Assembly: GCF_016056275.1 (NCBI RefSeq)
Contig: NZ_JAECZA010000233.1
Coordinates: 1-62,429, forward strand
Direction: 5' to 3'
DNA from: Dendronalium phyllosphericum CENA369
GTDB taxonomy: Bacteria; Cyanobacteriota; Cyanobacteriia; Cyanobacteriales; Nostocaceae
Length of the DNA stretch: 62,429 bases
Of this stretch, positions 38,771 through 47,949 are shown one piece after another (within the stretch, counting starts at the first letter, position 1; each line of letters begins with the position of its first letter). The notes under the pieces are model-generated. The model ran no database searches, was not told where the DNA came from, and worked only from the letters and a program-made list of their open reading frames with translations. Position numbers and translations under genes: made by a program.

Positions 38771-39972
38771 TATTCAATCTAACTCTCAACAAGCAAACTT
38801 TGATCGATCGCATTAGCCAACTTGCACGTGAGAAATTTGCATCTCGCGCCGCTAGTTATGACCACAATGCTAGCTTCCCAAAAGAAGATTTTGCAGACCT
38901 TTTTCAAGCAGGTTTGAATGCGCCTGCTGTGCCAACTGAATACGGTGGTCTAGGGTTAGGACACGATCGCGATATCTTTACCCTGTGGATGATGACTAAG
39001 GAACTGGCAAAAGTGGATTTATCCCTAGCCCGTTGCTGGGAAGGACACGCAAATGCCCAAGTTTTACTAACGGCTATGGCTAATGAGTCTCAGAAAAAGC
39101 GCTGGTTTGAGGGTATTGTCCAGCGTGGCGAGATATGGGCGGCTTGGAGTGGAGAACCCCAGTCTCAGATTCCAGGTCAAAAAGCCAGCCTTGGCACAAG
39201 TGTGCAAGTGGTAGATGAGGGATACATCATTGATGGTACAAAGGTATTCGCTACCAGTGCCCCAGCAGCACAGTGGGCAATTCTCTTAGTCAACACAGAA
39301 GGTGCTGGAGGAGCGCGTCATAGTAATGACTCCCTAACATCAGTATTGTTACTAGCCTGCAACTTATCCGACCCCAGTATTAGCTTTGATGATAGTTGGT
39401 GGCAGCCAATTGGCATGAGAGGTACAGTCAGTTACTTGGTTCGCTTTGAACGTACTTTCATCCCTAAAGAAAACTTGATTGGCTATCCAGGGCAGTACAT
39501 CGAACAGGAGTGGCAAACGCGGTTTACACCTCAGTATGGCGCTGCTTTTCTCGGAGCTGCTGAAGGAGCCTATGACTATGCTTTAGCATACATCAACAAA
39601 CAAGAAAAAGGACACGACCCCTACGTACAACACCGAATTGCTAAGGCAGCAATTAATATAGATACTATGCATTTCTGGCTGCGACAAGTAGCCACTCTTT
39701 GGGAAACAGGCCAGGTATTAGAGGCAAAACAAGCAGGTAATCGCGCCCGTTACATAACTGAACAACTGGCTTTGGAAACGGTGAACGATTGCATAAACGC
39801 TTGTGGAGCTCGTTCCTTGATTCAACCGAGTCCTTTAGAGCGAATCTTGCGAGATTTGTCCTTTTATGTATTGCATGATAATAGCGATCGCGTTTTGGCT
39901 TCAATTGGTCAGGAGATTCTAGGGCAATCGTGCGATCGTGCCTATTTCAATACCTATCCAACTCGCCAATAA
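38767..39972 (+). CDS. Acyl-CoA-dehydrogenase-like flavoprotein, 401 aa
   Basis: Three-domain acyl-CoA dehydrogenase fold: N-terminal helices (PTEYGGLGLGHDRDIFTLW), beta domain (WAAWSGEP, DGTKVFATSAPAAQWAIL, FERTFIPKENLIGYPGQY) and C-terminal helices (NACGARSLIQPSPLERILRDLSFYVLHDN). The branch resembles DszC/SfnB-type flavin monooxygenases rather than fatty-acid enzymes. Coupled by a 4-base overlap to the siderophore-binding protein, so it probably modifies the chelate or its fragments. The substrate is unknown. Confidence 0.8.
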   Translation: MIFNLTLNKQTLIDRISQLAREKFASRAASYDHNASFPKEDFADLFQAGLNAPAVPTEYGGLGLGHDRDIFTLWMMTKELAKVDLSLARCWEGHANAQVLLTAMANESQKKRWFEGIVQRGEIWAAWSGEPQSQIPGQKASLGTSVQVVDEGYIIDGTKVFATSAPAAQWAILLVNTEGAGGARHSNDSLTSVLLLACNLSDPSISFDDSWWQPIGMRGTVSYLVRFERTFIPKENLIGYPGQYIEQEWQTRFTPQYGAAFLGAAEGAYDYALAYINKQEKGHDPYVQHRIAKAAINIDTMHFWLRQVATLWETGQVLEAKQAGNRARYITEQLALETVNDCINACGARSLIQPSPLERILRDLSFYVLHDNSDRVLASIGQEILGQSCDRAYFNTYPTRQ

Positions 39973-40004
39973 AACCCTACTGAGTAGCTAAATTGCCATA
40001 AAAG

Positions 40005-41393
40005 TTATACGAAATAGGAGATTTTTTCATCCCAAGGAGCAGGTTTTGTGACTTGCTCCCATACAGGACTATACAAGGCTTCATACAATTCTCGTGCCAG
40101 TTCCAACAGCCCAATATAACCAGCGTAGGCATGATGGCGTTCGTGGTTAACATCCAAAAAAGGAATTTGGGCTTTGAGTGCTGTATATTTACTGCCAGTT
40201 CCACTGATCAAGACATCAGCTTTTGTTTCCTTCAGTACTTGTAGTAATGCTTGCGGCGTTGCTTCGTGCAAAACAATGCCATCTTGACCAAGATATTGTT
40301 TAATTTTGGCTTTCTCCTCTTCTGTAGTCTTAGCGTTAGTAGTAGCAATCACTTCCATTCCTAAATCTTTAGCGGCTAAAATAATCGACCAAATTTTTAC
40401 ACCACCAGTACAAAGAATAATCCGCTTACCTTTCAACCGCGCACGGTAGGGAGCTAAAGCAATATTTAGAGCCGCATTTTCTTTTGCAATTAACCGTTCT
40501 GTACGTTGTTGAAGATATTTATCCCCTAATGTTGCTGCAATATTTCGCAAGCAATGGTTTAAGTTTTCTATACCGAAGAAAGATTCTTCAATATAAGGAA
40601 TTCCATAAAGTTCTTTCATTGTTTGTGCCATTGGTAGCACAACATTTGAGCAAATGACTACATTCAACTTAGCACGATGAGCATAGCAAATTTCTTGATA
40701 ACGAGCATCACCTGTAATTTTAGAGAGAACACGTATACCCAATTTGTTGAACAGTGGTAAAACATTCCACAAATCACCAGCAACATTGTACTCACCAACA
40801 ATATTGATATCGAAAGGAGTAGTAAATTCTGGTTCTGCGGTTCCGATTACATATTTCAATAAAGTTTCATTACCGATGTGATTACCTAAATTTTTACTAC
40901 CAAGAAATCCAGGAGAATTTACATAGATAACCGGAATATTAATTTTCTGCGCGGCAAGTTTACAGACACTATTAATATCATCACCAATCAAAGCGGTAAT
41001 ACAAGTAGCGTAGACAAAAATAGCCGCAGGTTTATAACGTTGAGCAACATCGAGAATAGCTTTGTACAGTTTCTTTTCACCACCAAAAATGACATTATTC
41101 TCGCCAAAATCAGTAGTAAAAGCAGTTTTGTATAATTGAGAGCCTGACGAGAGACTACCATGAGTCGCCCAAGGATTATGAGTACAAGCAACAGCACCAT
41201 GTATTAAATGAGCAACATCAGTAATAGCTGCCACAGAAACCATCGCTCCATCTAAAGGACAATTTCCTTGGCTTGTACCTGGTTGTGGTAGTTTTGTACA
41301 AGTTAGTTTTTTCTTGTCACTCAATTTATTTTGGTTAAGTTTGCAAGCTGTTTCGTTGAGTGGTTCGTTGGTTGTTACTTGAGTATTTTTCAT
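40005..41393 (-). CDS. Orphan NifE-like cofactor scaffold protein, 462 aa
   Basis: NifE-type alpha scaffold. Cysteines are kept at 45 (GNCPLDGAMV), 70 (AVACTHNPW), in YATCITALIGDD and in NVVICSNVVLP. It is distinct from the VnfE at 2470, and no NifN-like partner gene is adjacent. The start has GAGG eight bases upstream. The upstream 41676-42010 is a copy of the vnfDG promoter with its TAGACAG operators, so it is probably expressed when Mo is scarce. It may replace NifE or VnfE with VnfN, or serve the cofactor of another enzyme. Convergent with the flavoprotein gene. Confidence 0.88.
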   Translation of the reverse strand: MKNTQVTTNEPLNETACKLNQNKLSDKKKLTCTKLPQPGTSQGNCPLDGAMVSVAAITDVAHLIHGAVACTHNPWATHGSLSSGSQLYKTAFTTDFGENNVIFGGEKKLYKAILDVAQRYKPAAIFVYATCITALIGDDINSVCKLAAQKINIPVIYVNSPGFLGSKNLGNHIGNETLLKYVIGTAEPEFTTPFDINIVGEYNVAGDLWNVLPLFNKLGIRVLSKITGDARYQEICYAHRAKLNVVICSNVVLPMAQTMKELYGIPYIEESFFGIENLNHCLRNIAATLGDKYLQQRTERLIAKENAALNIALAPYRARLKGKRIILCTGGVKIWSIILAAKDLGMEVIATTNAKTTEEEKAKIKQYLGQDGIVLHEATPQALLQVLKETKADVLISGTGSKYTALKAQIPFLDVNHERHHAYAGYIGLLELARELYEALYSPVWEQVTKPAPWDEKISYFV

Positions 41394-41675
41394 GCCTTTC
41401 CTCGTACTAGAGATTAATACAAAAGAGTCAAGATTTAGGAGTTAAAAGGCGTGCCGCTTGCCAAATTATTTATCAAATTCACTTATTAACCCAAAATTTG
41501 CTATAGCTAAGTAATAGCCGAAATCTTTGAGATGAGTAGCGCACATCTCACTCAGTACAGTCTTTACTATTAACAGCAGGAACGTAAAGGCTTGAAAACT
41601 CGTTCTCTAGCTTTGGATTGACACTAATTGAGCAAGCAAGCATTTAAATTTTCAAGCGACAATAACTGATATCAA

Positions 41676-42010
41676 GAAAGATTATTTGAGTCTTTATATT
41701 CTAAGAATAAAGCTGCTTAATGTTCCTTGACTTCAAAATACTAACAACAACTATAGATAAGAAGAGTAAGACTGATAACAATAATCTAAAAAAGTTCTGC
41801 TGTGTTAATGATAAAAATAGTTCTATAAAGACCTGTTTGTCTAAAATAAAAACTATTATTACTCTAATAAAAATAAAATTTTACTGCTTTAATTAGACAG
41901 ACTATTCTAACTATAAATTAGGAGATATATGATTGGATTATATGTTTATGGTGGATATTTTATTGGAAAAATTAGACAGACTATTCTAACTGTAAATTAG
42001 GAAATGTATG
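41676..42010. promoter_or_regulatory. Copy of the vnfDG control region before the nifE-like gene
   Basis: 41676-41760 matches 8131-8205 (TTCCTTGACTTCAAAAT versus TTCCTTGATTTCAAAAT). An AAGACCTGTTTGTCTA site stands at 41828-41843 and TAGACAGACTATTCTA at 41894-41909 and again at 41973-41988; the last two lie in about 45-base near-identical repeats. The copied block is about 280 bases from the start codon, against 33 in vnfDG, so the leader has grown. The remainder of 41394-42319 shows no gene. Confidence 0.65.
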
Positions 42011-42319
42011 ATTGAGTATGAAGGGTTTAAGCAATCAATATAGTCCTAAAGAATGTGACTACGGCTAGCTATACATCATTGAAATTACTACGAAAATAGG
42101 AGTCAAGACTGCCATCGGCAACCCTGACTCCTCACCCTCTACAATTATTATCATTCCTCTTGACAGAGGATTTTATTTTCTGGAAATCCCTTATCACGCA
42201 CGCAGTCCCTTGAAAATATGGATAGTGATAAGGCTTTTAGTTCCAGCGTTTAGATAGGTACACGTTATCTTTAGTGTTAAACTGTAGACTTCTTGTACAG
42301 CAAAGCTTGTGAAGCTTTT

Positions 42320-42697
42320 TTAGTCCACCTGATAGTAAAACTCTCGACATAGAAAATTGGGTTGGCTGCCATCCTTGAACTTGTGAAACGCAGCAATGAC
42401 CCACAAGCCTTTGTTCATGTTCGCTGCTAACAAGGATTCTACTGAATCGCGATCAAATTTTGCACTGAAAGCTTTCTCATTGATATTATCTACAAACGGT
42501 GTCACCTCAGTCTCACCCCAATCTTTGAGAGACTCAGTGCCATAAGCGTGCATAATAATTTGCTCATTATGCTTGGTTAAGATAAATTTCTCGATCCATT
42601 TAGTCTTTGTGTTGGAGTTTATCCAGGTTCCCAAAAAAGGCGTGAAATCGATCGCATTATCCTGGGGCTGGTTCCCGTAAATTTCGTTTCGCTCCAT
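42320..42697 (-). CDS. Small beta-rich hypothetical protein, 125 aa (copy A)
   Basis: Paralog of the next gene; shared pattern: FTPFLGTWINSNTKTKWIEKF, DWGETEV, GLWVIAAFHKFKDGS and a final CREFYYQ. Alternating hydrophobic residues suggest a small beta-barrel, lipocalin-like. No signal peptide. GAGGAAG precedes the ATG. I do not recognise a named family. The pair lies upstream of the orphan nifE-like gene on the same strand. Confidence 0.75.
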   Translation of the reverse strand: MERNEIYGNQPQDNAIDFTPFLGTWINSNTKTKWIEKFILTKHNEQIIMHAYGTESLKDWGETEVTPFVDNINEKAFSAKFDRDSVESLLAANMNKGLWVIAAFHKFKDGSQPNFLCREFYYQVD

Positions 42698-42718
42698 CTT
42701 AAAATCTTCCTCTTCTGA

Positions 42719-43126
42719 CTAACGATGATAAAACTCACGGGCAAAATGATCGGTTCGACCACTACCATCTACGTAGCGGGTATAGGACTGGATGACTAAG
42801 ATTCCCAATTTTTGGTTTGCCACCAGATGTGTCTCAACCCCGTCTAACTTGTAAAAAGCGTGGAATCCTGCTGCTAGAAGTGAGGTTCCCGTAGCGTAAG
42901 GCACTGCTTCAACCTTACCCCAGTCAATTGGATTGGGTTCGTTGGCTCCATAACCTTGAAACGTAAGGCGACCGTCTTGCTCAGTCAGAACTACCCGCAC
43001 CAAATACTTAGTGTCCGATTTAGTATTGATCCAGTTACCGACTAGAGGTGAGAGTTCTATCGGCTCCTTACTACTAGGGCGTTGGTCAGCCTGCATATAG
43101 TATGCGTATTGAGTTGTTTGTGTCAC
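42719..43126 (-). CDS. Small beta-rich hypothetical protein, 135 aa (copy B)
   Basis: Pattern as in copy A: LSPLVGNWINTKSDTKYLVRV, DWGKVEAVPY, KLGILVIQSYTRYVDGSGR and HFAREFYHR. GTG at 43126 is the likely start, with GAGAG upstream. 21 bases separate the two genes, so they form one operon. The conserved aromatic and acidic positions suggest a shared ligand-binding pocket, but the function is unknown. Confidence 0.72.
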   Translation of the reverse strand: MTQTTQYAYYMQADQRPSSKEPIELSPLVGNWINTKSDTKYLVRVVLTEQDGRLTFQGYGANEPNPIDWGKVEAVPYATGTSLLAAGFHAFYKLDGVETHLVANQKLGILVIQSYTRYVDGSGRTDHFAREFYHR

Positions 43127-43832
43127 TAGCTAACTCTCTAATGAATAAATTGCAGCATTTTAATAATAAATATAAACTACTTCTTAGCGTACATATAGCT
43201 GAAATAATATTTTATTAATAAATTAAGTTGATAGGGACTGACCTAATTAGCGAGTCGCAGAGAAAAAATTATTTTACAATTACAATATTTTATAATTTCG
43301 TAGCTATGTTTTATCAATCTTCTCCCTGCAATAATCACTACTCAATATCTATCTCAAAATTGTCGCAACCAGATTATTTGAGTAATTATTCTTTCAGTTT
43401 TTTGTTAAAAAAGATGTAACTAATGCATAGCTATCTTTTTAGTGAAGGTATTGATATATGAAAAACTTATAAACCTATAGAATTAGAAACTGACCCATGT
43501 TTTGCGTGTTTAACTAACTGGAGTCCAGACTAAATACGAGGGATAAAAAATAACACCCTGTAATTATTGGTAGAAAGATTTTGAATCTAAGAGGATGTCT
43601 GAAAACTTATTCGTTAGCCCGTGACAGTCATCAGTCATCAGTCATCAGCCAACACAATTAAATATGCAACTTGGACATGCATTAGCTTATTGCCAAATTT
43701 TAGAGAATTGGTATAACTTTGACTACTTTCATTATTTTTCAATTGTTCTAAATAAACAGCAACGAGGCTCATAATTCTGCTACACCTTTGTTAAGAAAAG
43801 TTACAAGACTCTTAACACAAGGAAATTTTTTT
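43127..43832. other. Spacer between the small paralogs and NDH-2
   Basis: A-T rich, with a short tandem repeat (CAGTCATCAGTCATCAGTCATC, about 43625-43646, 8-base unit). It must hold the two divergent promoters. No gene is seen; the 63-codon plus-strand frame at 43228 has no ribosome site. Confidence 0.35.
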
Positions 43833-45278
43833 ATGGTAGTTTCACTTGAGAAGAATGTACCACATCAGGTTGTAATCATTGGTGGAGGCTTTGGTGGGCT
43901 GTATACAGCAAAGACTCTGAAGAAAGCGAATGTAAATGTTACTCTCATCGATAAACGTAACTTTCATTTATTTCAGCCGCTTTTATATCAAGTTGCCACA
44001 GGTACGCTATCACCTGCTGATATCTCCTCACCATTACGAGCTATATTCAAGAAAAGCAAGAATACAAAAGTTTTGTTGGCAGAAGTAAATGATATCGATC
44101 CAGAAGCCCAAGAAATTATTCTGCGCGATCGAACAATACCCTACGATACATTAGTTGTTGCCACAGGTGCGAACCATTTCTATTATGGTCACGATAACTG
44201 GAGACCAATGGCTCCGGGCTTGAAAACTGTTGAAGATGCCATAGAAATACGTCGCCGGATATTTTCGGCATTTGAAGCCGCAGAAAAAGAAAACGATCCC
44301 GAACTACGCCGTGCTTGGTTAACTTTTGTGATTGTCGGAGCGGGACCCACTGGTGTAGAATTAGCAGGTGCGATCGCAGAATTGGCATACAAAACTCTCA
44401 AAGAAGATTTCCGCAACATCGACACAAAAGAAACTCAGATTTTGGTGTTGCAAGGGGGCGATCGCATCCTCCCTCATATGGCTCCACAGTTATCAGAAGT
44501 AGGAAAAGTATCCTTGCAAAAGTTGGGTGTGGTAGTCAACACAAACACTAGGGTGACGAATATTGAAAACGATCTCGTTACTTTCAAGCAAGGCGATAAA
44601 GTTCAAGAAATTGCCTCAAAAACTATATTATGGGCAGCAGGTGTGAAAGGTTCCGCTATGGGGCAAGTTTTAGCAAACCGCACAGGTGTAGAGTGCGATC
44701 GCTCTGGACGTGTGATTGTAGAACCAGACTTGACGATTAAGGGTTATAAAAACATCTTTGTCCTCGGAGATTTAGGCAACTTCTCTCATCAAGATGGAAA
44801 ACCCTTACCTGGTGTTGCACCCGTAGCCAAACAACAAGGAGAGTATGTAGCTAAACTCATTCAAAAACGCCTTCAAGGTCAAACACTACCACAATTTCAT
44901 TACAATGACGTAGGCAGTTTGGCGATGATTGGCAAAAATTTAGCTGTTGTAGATTTAAGCTTCATCAAACTCCAAGGTTTCCTTGCTTGGATATTTTGGT
45001 TAGTCGTTCATATCTACTTCTTAATCGAGTTTGACACTAAATTAGTAGTAGTATTTCAGTGGGCATGGAATTATATCACTCGTAATCGTCGCTCTAGATT
45101 AATTACAGGTCGAGAAGCTTTGGAAGAAGCGAAAACTGCGATCGACAGCACTAATTTGGCGACTAAAATCGCTAACCCTCCCACTCAACCAACACCTCAT
45201 TCAAAATTGCAATCTTACACTGCGGATATTGAGGCAGCAACTTCCTGGTTAACATCACCAAAACTGGGTCATCATTAA
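43833..45278 (+). CDS. Type II NADH dehydrogenase (NDH-2), 481 aa
   Basis: Two Rossmann folds: FAD site VVIIGGGFGGLYTAKTL and NAD(P) site FVIVGAGPTGVELAGAIAE; a quinone-region GVAPVAKQQGEYVA and a C-terminal membrane-binding helix (FLAWIFWLVVHIYFLIEF). Oxidises NADH and reduces quinone without proton pumping. With the quinol-type oxidase at 18660 it could form a short respiratory chain that removes O2 around nitrogenase. The ATG at 43833 has AAGGAAA upstream and is preferred to 43788. Confidence 0.92.
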   Translation: MVVSLEKNVPHQVVIIGGGFGGLYTAKTLKKANVNVTLIDKRNFHLFQPLLYQVATGTLSPADISSPLRAIFKKSKNTKVLLAEVNDIDPEAQEIILRDRTIPYDTLVVATGANHFYYGHDNWRPMAPGLKTVEDAIEIRRRIFSAFEAAEKENDPELRRAWLTFVIVGAGPTGVELAGAIAELAYKTLKEDFRNIDTKETQILVLQGGDRILPHMAPQLSEVGKVSLQKLGVVVNTNTRVTNIENDLVTFKQGDKVQEIASKTILWAAGVKGSAMGQVLANRTGVECDRSGRVIVEPDLTIKGYKNIFVLGDLGNFSHQDGKPLPGVAPVAKQQGEYVAKLIQKRLQGQTLPQFHYNDVGSLAMIGKNLAVVDLSFIKLQGFLAWIFWLVVHIYFLIEFDTKLVVVFQWAWNYITRNRRSRLITGREALEEAKTAIDSTNLATKIANPPTQPTPHSKLQSYTADIEAATSWLTSPKLGHH

Positions 45279-45533
45279 GATAACTTTTGCTCTCAATAAC
45301 TGTAAATTGGTTTTTTCTTGACACGTCACGCGTGTTGATTCAATTGTTCCACTTGACTTGAAGATTTTTCATTTTCAGCAACAGGTGCGACGAAATAATT
45401 ACCTTCTCTGCAAACAAGACAGTTTTCTGCACCCACTGAAAGAAACGAATAGTCAATAAATAAAGCCTCCAAAAGTGTAACCGTGTTTTGTATAACGGAA
45501 GCAAAGCTAACACAACAAAAGGAGTAACCCCCA

Positions 45534-45845
45534 ATGACTGAATATCAAGACTTCATTGCTGTCGCTTCTAAATTTATTGACTACGATCCTGACGCTAACT
45601 GGATATTTCGCTATATTGTCGATGGACTCACCAACCACGGGTTCAGCACTAAAATGTCTGAAACTTATACCACACTTGTCATCGGGAAAGAGTTCTTCAA
45701 TCCCAGTGAAAGTGATTTTACTTCTTATATCAATAGTGCAATATCAGAGTTCCCACAGCTAAGTCCTGAAGGTCACGCCTCACTGCTAGAAGTCACTACT
45801 AAATACGTTCACGATTATTATCACCCACAAGTAGATACACAATAA
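45534..45845 (+). CDS. Hypothetical protein, 103 aa
   Basis: ATG with AAAGGAG nine bases upstream. Acidic, soluble, with aromatic-rich segments (PDANWIFRYIVDGL, EFFNPSESDFTSYINSAI). Ends with a clear stem-loop at 45860-45884. I do not recognise a family. Confidence 0.6.
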   Translation: MTEYQDFIAVASKFIDYDPDANWIFRYIVDGLTNHGFSTKMSETYTTLVIGKEFFNPSESDFTSYINSAISEFPQLSPEGHASLLEVTTKYVHDYYHPQVDTQ

Positions 45846-45859
45846 CTGTAGTCAGCACA

Positions 45860-45884
45860 AACCCGCTATTGTGTGCAGCGGGTT
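45860..45884 (+). terminator. Stem-loop after the 103-aa gene
   Basis: AACCCGCT (45860-45867) and AGCGGGTT (45877-45884), a perfect 8-bp GC-rich stem with 9-nt loop, starting 15 bases after the stop. Only a short T-run follows. Confidence 0.6.
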
Positions 45885-45905
45885 CTACACACCGCATACA
45901 ATAAG

Positions 45906-46076
45906 TTACCCCAGTGGCTGCGGCGGTCGCCTATAGCAGCCATTTGTCGATCGGGCTTGACGCATAGGGGACAAATCATCTTCCATCTCAGCAAGGAGAC
46001 GAGCAGCGATCGCGTCTTGCTCGTCCGCAGGTAAAGTTTTCAATTGGGCGATCGCTTTTTTGAGTGATTCGGTCAT
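45906..46076 (-). CDS. Small antitoxin-like protein, 56 aa, possibly truncated
   Basis: ATG at 46076 with TAGGAG upstream. The N-terminal half (MTESLKKAIAQLKTLPADEQ, then DAIAARLLAEMEDD) matches the helical opening of small cyanobacterial antitoxin-like proteins. After MEDD the sequence turns basic and Pro-rich (CYRRPPQPLG), unlike the family, as if a frameshift had occurred. No toxin gene is adjacent. Confidence 0.5.
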   Translation of the reverse strand: MTESLKKAIAQLKTLPADEQDAIAARLLAEMEDDLSPMRQARSTNGCYRRPPQPLG

Positions 46077-46284
46077 TGCAAAAGTACTCCTACCAAAGAG
46101 GTACTAACCATTATCGCTTACCCAATTGCTGAAAGTTTGAACACTGACTAATATCCTTGTTTTGCGCCGCTACCAAAGACTTAAGCATCCTAATTATCCT
46201 GTTTAGCTTCATTGCGATCGCTAAAAAAAATTTGATGATTGATATCTAGGCACAGATACTTAAAATCGTTCATCAATTATATAA

Positions 46285-46466
46285 AAGTAGAAAATTTTCT
46301 GTATATATAAATACGGTCTTTGTCAGAAAATACAAGGAAAAATCTTTCATTTTTAGCAATTATTTTGGCAACCTGTATGGTATATTTGCTATAAGAAAGA
46401 TAAAAATCTAAAATCACTTGACTTCCCGCAAAAACAAAAATCTGGCAAGTATAGGGATACAGCCTG
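46285..46466 (+). promoter_or_regulatory. Copy of the vnfR2 upstream region; 32-nt motif at 46356-46387
   Basis: Parallels 24600-24960 (TACAAGGAAAAAT, GACTTCCCGCAAAAAC, AAAAATCTGGCAAGTAT). The motif reads GCAATTATTTTGGC, then AAC, then CTGTATGGTATATTT, the most diverged of six copies. It may still drive or repress vupABC, about 600 bases downstream. Confidence 0.55.
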
Positions 46467-46793
46467 ATGAAGCTGGATATGCATATTTGCAATCACCTGA
46501 AGTCAATTAGGATGTGATGCTCCAAAAGAAGCCGTTATATCGTGTTCGGTTAAAGACTTATCATCAAGACCGCAGGGGGGCAGAGCAGAGGTGCAGAGGG
46601 GAGGGGTTTTCAGGCTTTCTGCATAGATTCGGGAATTATAACTAATTAGCCGAACATGATATTAAGAGCGATACTCCGTAGGAGTGACTTCTCTTCTTAG
46701 GCTGCACCCTAAGTGTAGCTATGCCGCAGGCTTTACGTGAACGCAATTAGAAATCCTCAACTGTTATGGCATCAAGTAGTAGCAAATATTTGT
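46467..46793 (+). pseudogene. Deleted third vnfR gene
   Basis: 46467-46517 encodes a start like vnfR (MKLDMHICNHLKSIR) then TGA. 46741-46793 matches the last codons of vnfR2 (ATCCTCAACTGTTATGGCATC, GTAGTAGCAAATATTT) out of frame. The middle, with HTH and sensor, is lost and replaced by repeat sequence. It shows that vnfR once stood directly before vupABC. Confidence 0.7.
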
Positions 46794-46849
46794 TGAAGTG
46801 AGAAGTGAGTTTAGTTTCTCAAAGTTGAACCCACTAGTACCGGAAGGCG

Positions 46850-46882
46850 GAATTCAAAATTCAAAATTCAAAATCCAAAATT
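46850..46882. repeat. Heptamer short tandem repeat
   Basis: AATTCAA units repeated three times, then one AATCCAA, a typical short tandemly repeated repetitive sequence of heterocystous cyanobacteria. About 105 bases before vupA. Confidence 0.8.
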
Positions 46883-46986
46883 AATACAGCGTAAGCGTTT
46901 TATTGATTTTGAATAGGTAGTTTATTTCTGCTGTGTTGTACTAGACATTTAACATTCCAAGGTTGCATCAGATAGCAAGAGGTTTT

Positions 46987-47865
46987 ATGGTTAAGAGGAC
47001 GATCGGTACATTTTTACTAAGTTTCTTGGCGGTTGTTTGCATCGGCTTTGGTAGTAACTTAGTCAACCAAGAGCCAACTTTTGGACAGTCCCCAACGAGT
47101 AAAAATGTGATTGTGGCGATGACAACCAGCATTGAGGACAGTGGGCTGCTAGATGATTTGGTTCCAGCGATTGAAAAGAAAACAGGATATACCTTAAAAA
47201 AGGTTGCAGTCGGCACCGGACAGGCTTTGGCTCTGGCTGAAAAAGGTGAAGTTGATGCCCTATTCGTAAATTCACCGAAAGCCGAACGCAAAGTTTTGGC
47301 AGGTGGTGCGGTGATTAATCGGCACTTGGTAATGCACAATGACTTTGTGATTGTCGGCCCAGATGCAGATAAGGCAAAGATCCGAGGCAAAAAGAATGCT
47401 GTGCAAGCATTCTCACTGATTGCCAAAAATCAAGCATTGTTTGTATCGCGGGGTGATGACTCAGGTACTAACAAACTAGAAAAAGATTTATGGCAACAGG
47501 CAAATGTCACACCCTCTGGTAGTTGGTATCAGCAAACAGGTTCAGGAATGGCGGAAACTTTGCAAGTTGCTAATCAAAAACTAGGATATACCTTAGTAGA
47601 TCGGGCAACATATATATTTCAAAAGAAAAACCTGTCTTTGCCAATACTTGTGCAAGGAGACAAGAAATTGTTAAATCTCTACCATGTCATGGAAGTAAAT
47701 TCTCAGAAATTCCCCAGGGTGAATAGTGCAGGAGCTAAAGCGTTTATTAATTTTGTCTTATCCCCTGAAGGACAGAGAGTGATTGCAGCCCACGGGAAAA
47801 AAGAATTCGGGCAACCGCTATTTTATGTTGATGGCGGTAAAACGGAGAAAGATTACGGCTTTTAG
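46987..47865 (+). CDS. vupA: VupA, vanadate/tungstate-type binding protein, 292 aa
   Basis: Periplasmic binding component. Signal peptide (TFLLSFLAVVCIGFGSNLV). The mature part resembles TupA-like oxyanion-binding proteins: AMTTSIEDSGLLDDLVPAIE, GTGQALALAEKGEVDALFV, SRGDDSGTNKLEKDLW, GSGMAETLQVANQKLGYTLVDRAT. In Anabaena the homologous VupABC is a high-affinity vanadate importer, and the V-nitrogenase context supports this here. The ATG at 46987 is preferred to 46963. First of vupABC. Confidence 0.9.
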   Translation: MVKRTIGTFLLSFLAVVCIGFGSNLVNQEPTFGQSPTSKNVIVAMTTSIEDSGLLDDLVPAIEKKTGYTLKKVAVGTGQALALAEKGEVDALFVNSPKAERKVLAGGAVINRHLVMHNDFVIVGPDADKAKIRGKKNAVQAFSLIAKNQALFVSRGDDSGTNKLEKDLWQQANVTPSGSWYQQTGSGMAETLQVANQKLGYTLVDRATYIFQKKNLSLPILVQGDKKLLNLYHVMEVNSQKFPRVNSAGAKAFINFVLSPEGQRVIAAHGKKEFGQPLFYVDGGKTEKDYGF

Positions 47866-47949
47866 AGAAACTTAAGCATCAGATCGTCAAGGGTTGCTCT
47901 ACTGTATATTTCACTATTATTTTCCAATTTTTCATCCTTATTTGTATTT

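Noticed and set aside
46968-47426. 152-codon frame antisense to vupA
   Set aside because: Mirror of codon bias in vupA; the sense frame has signal peptide and family motifs.
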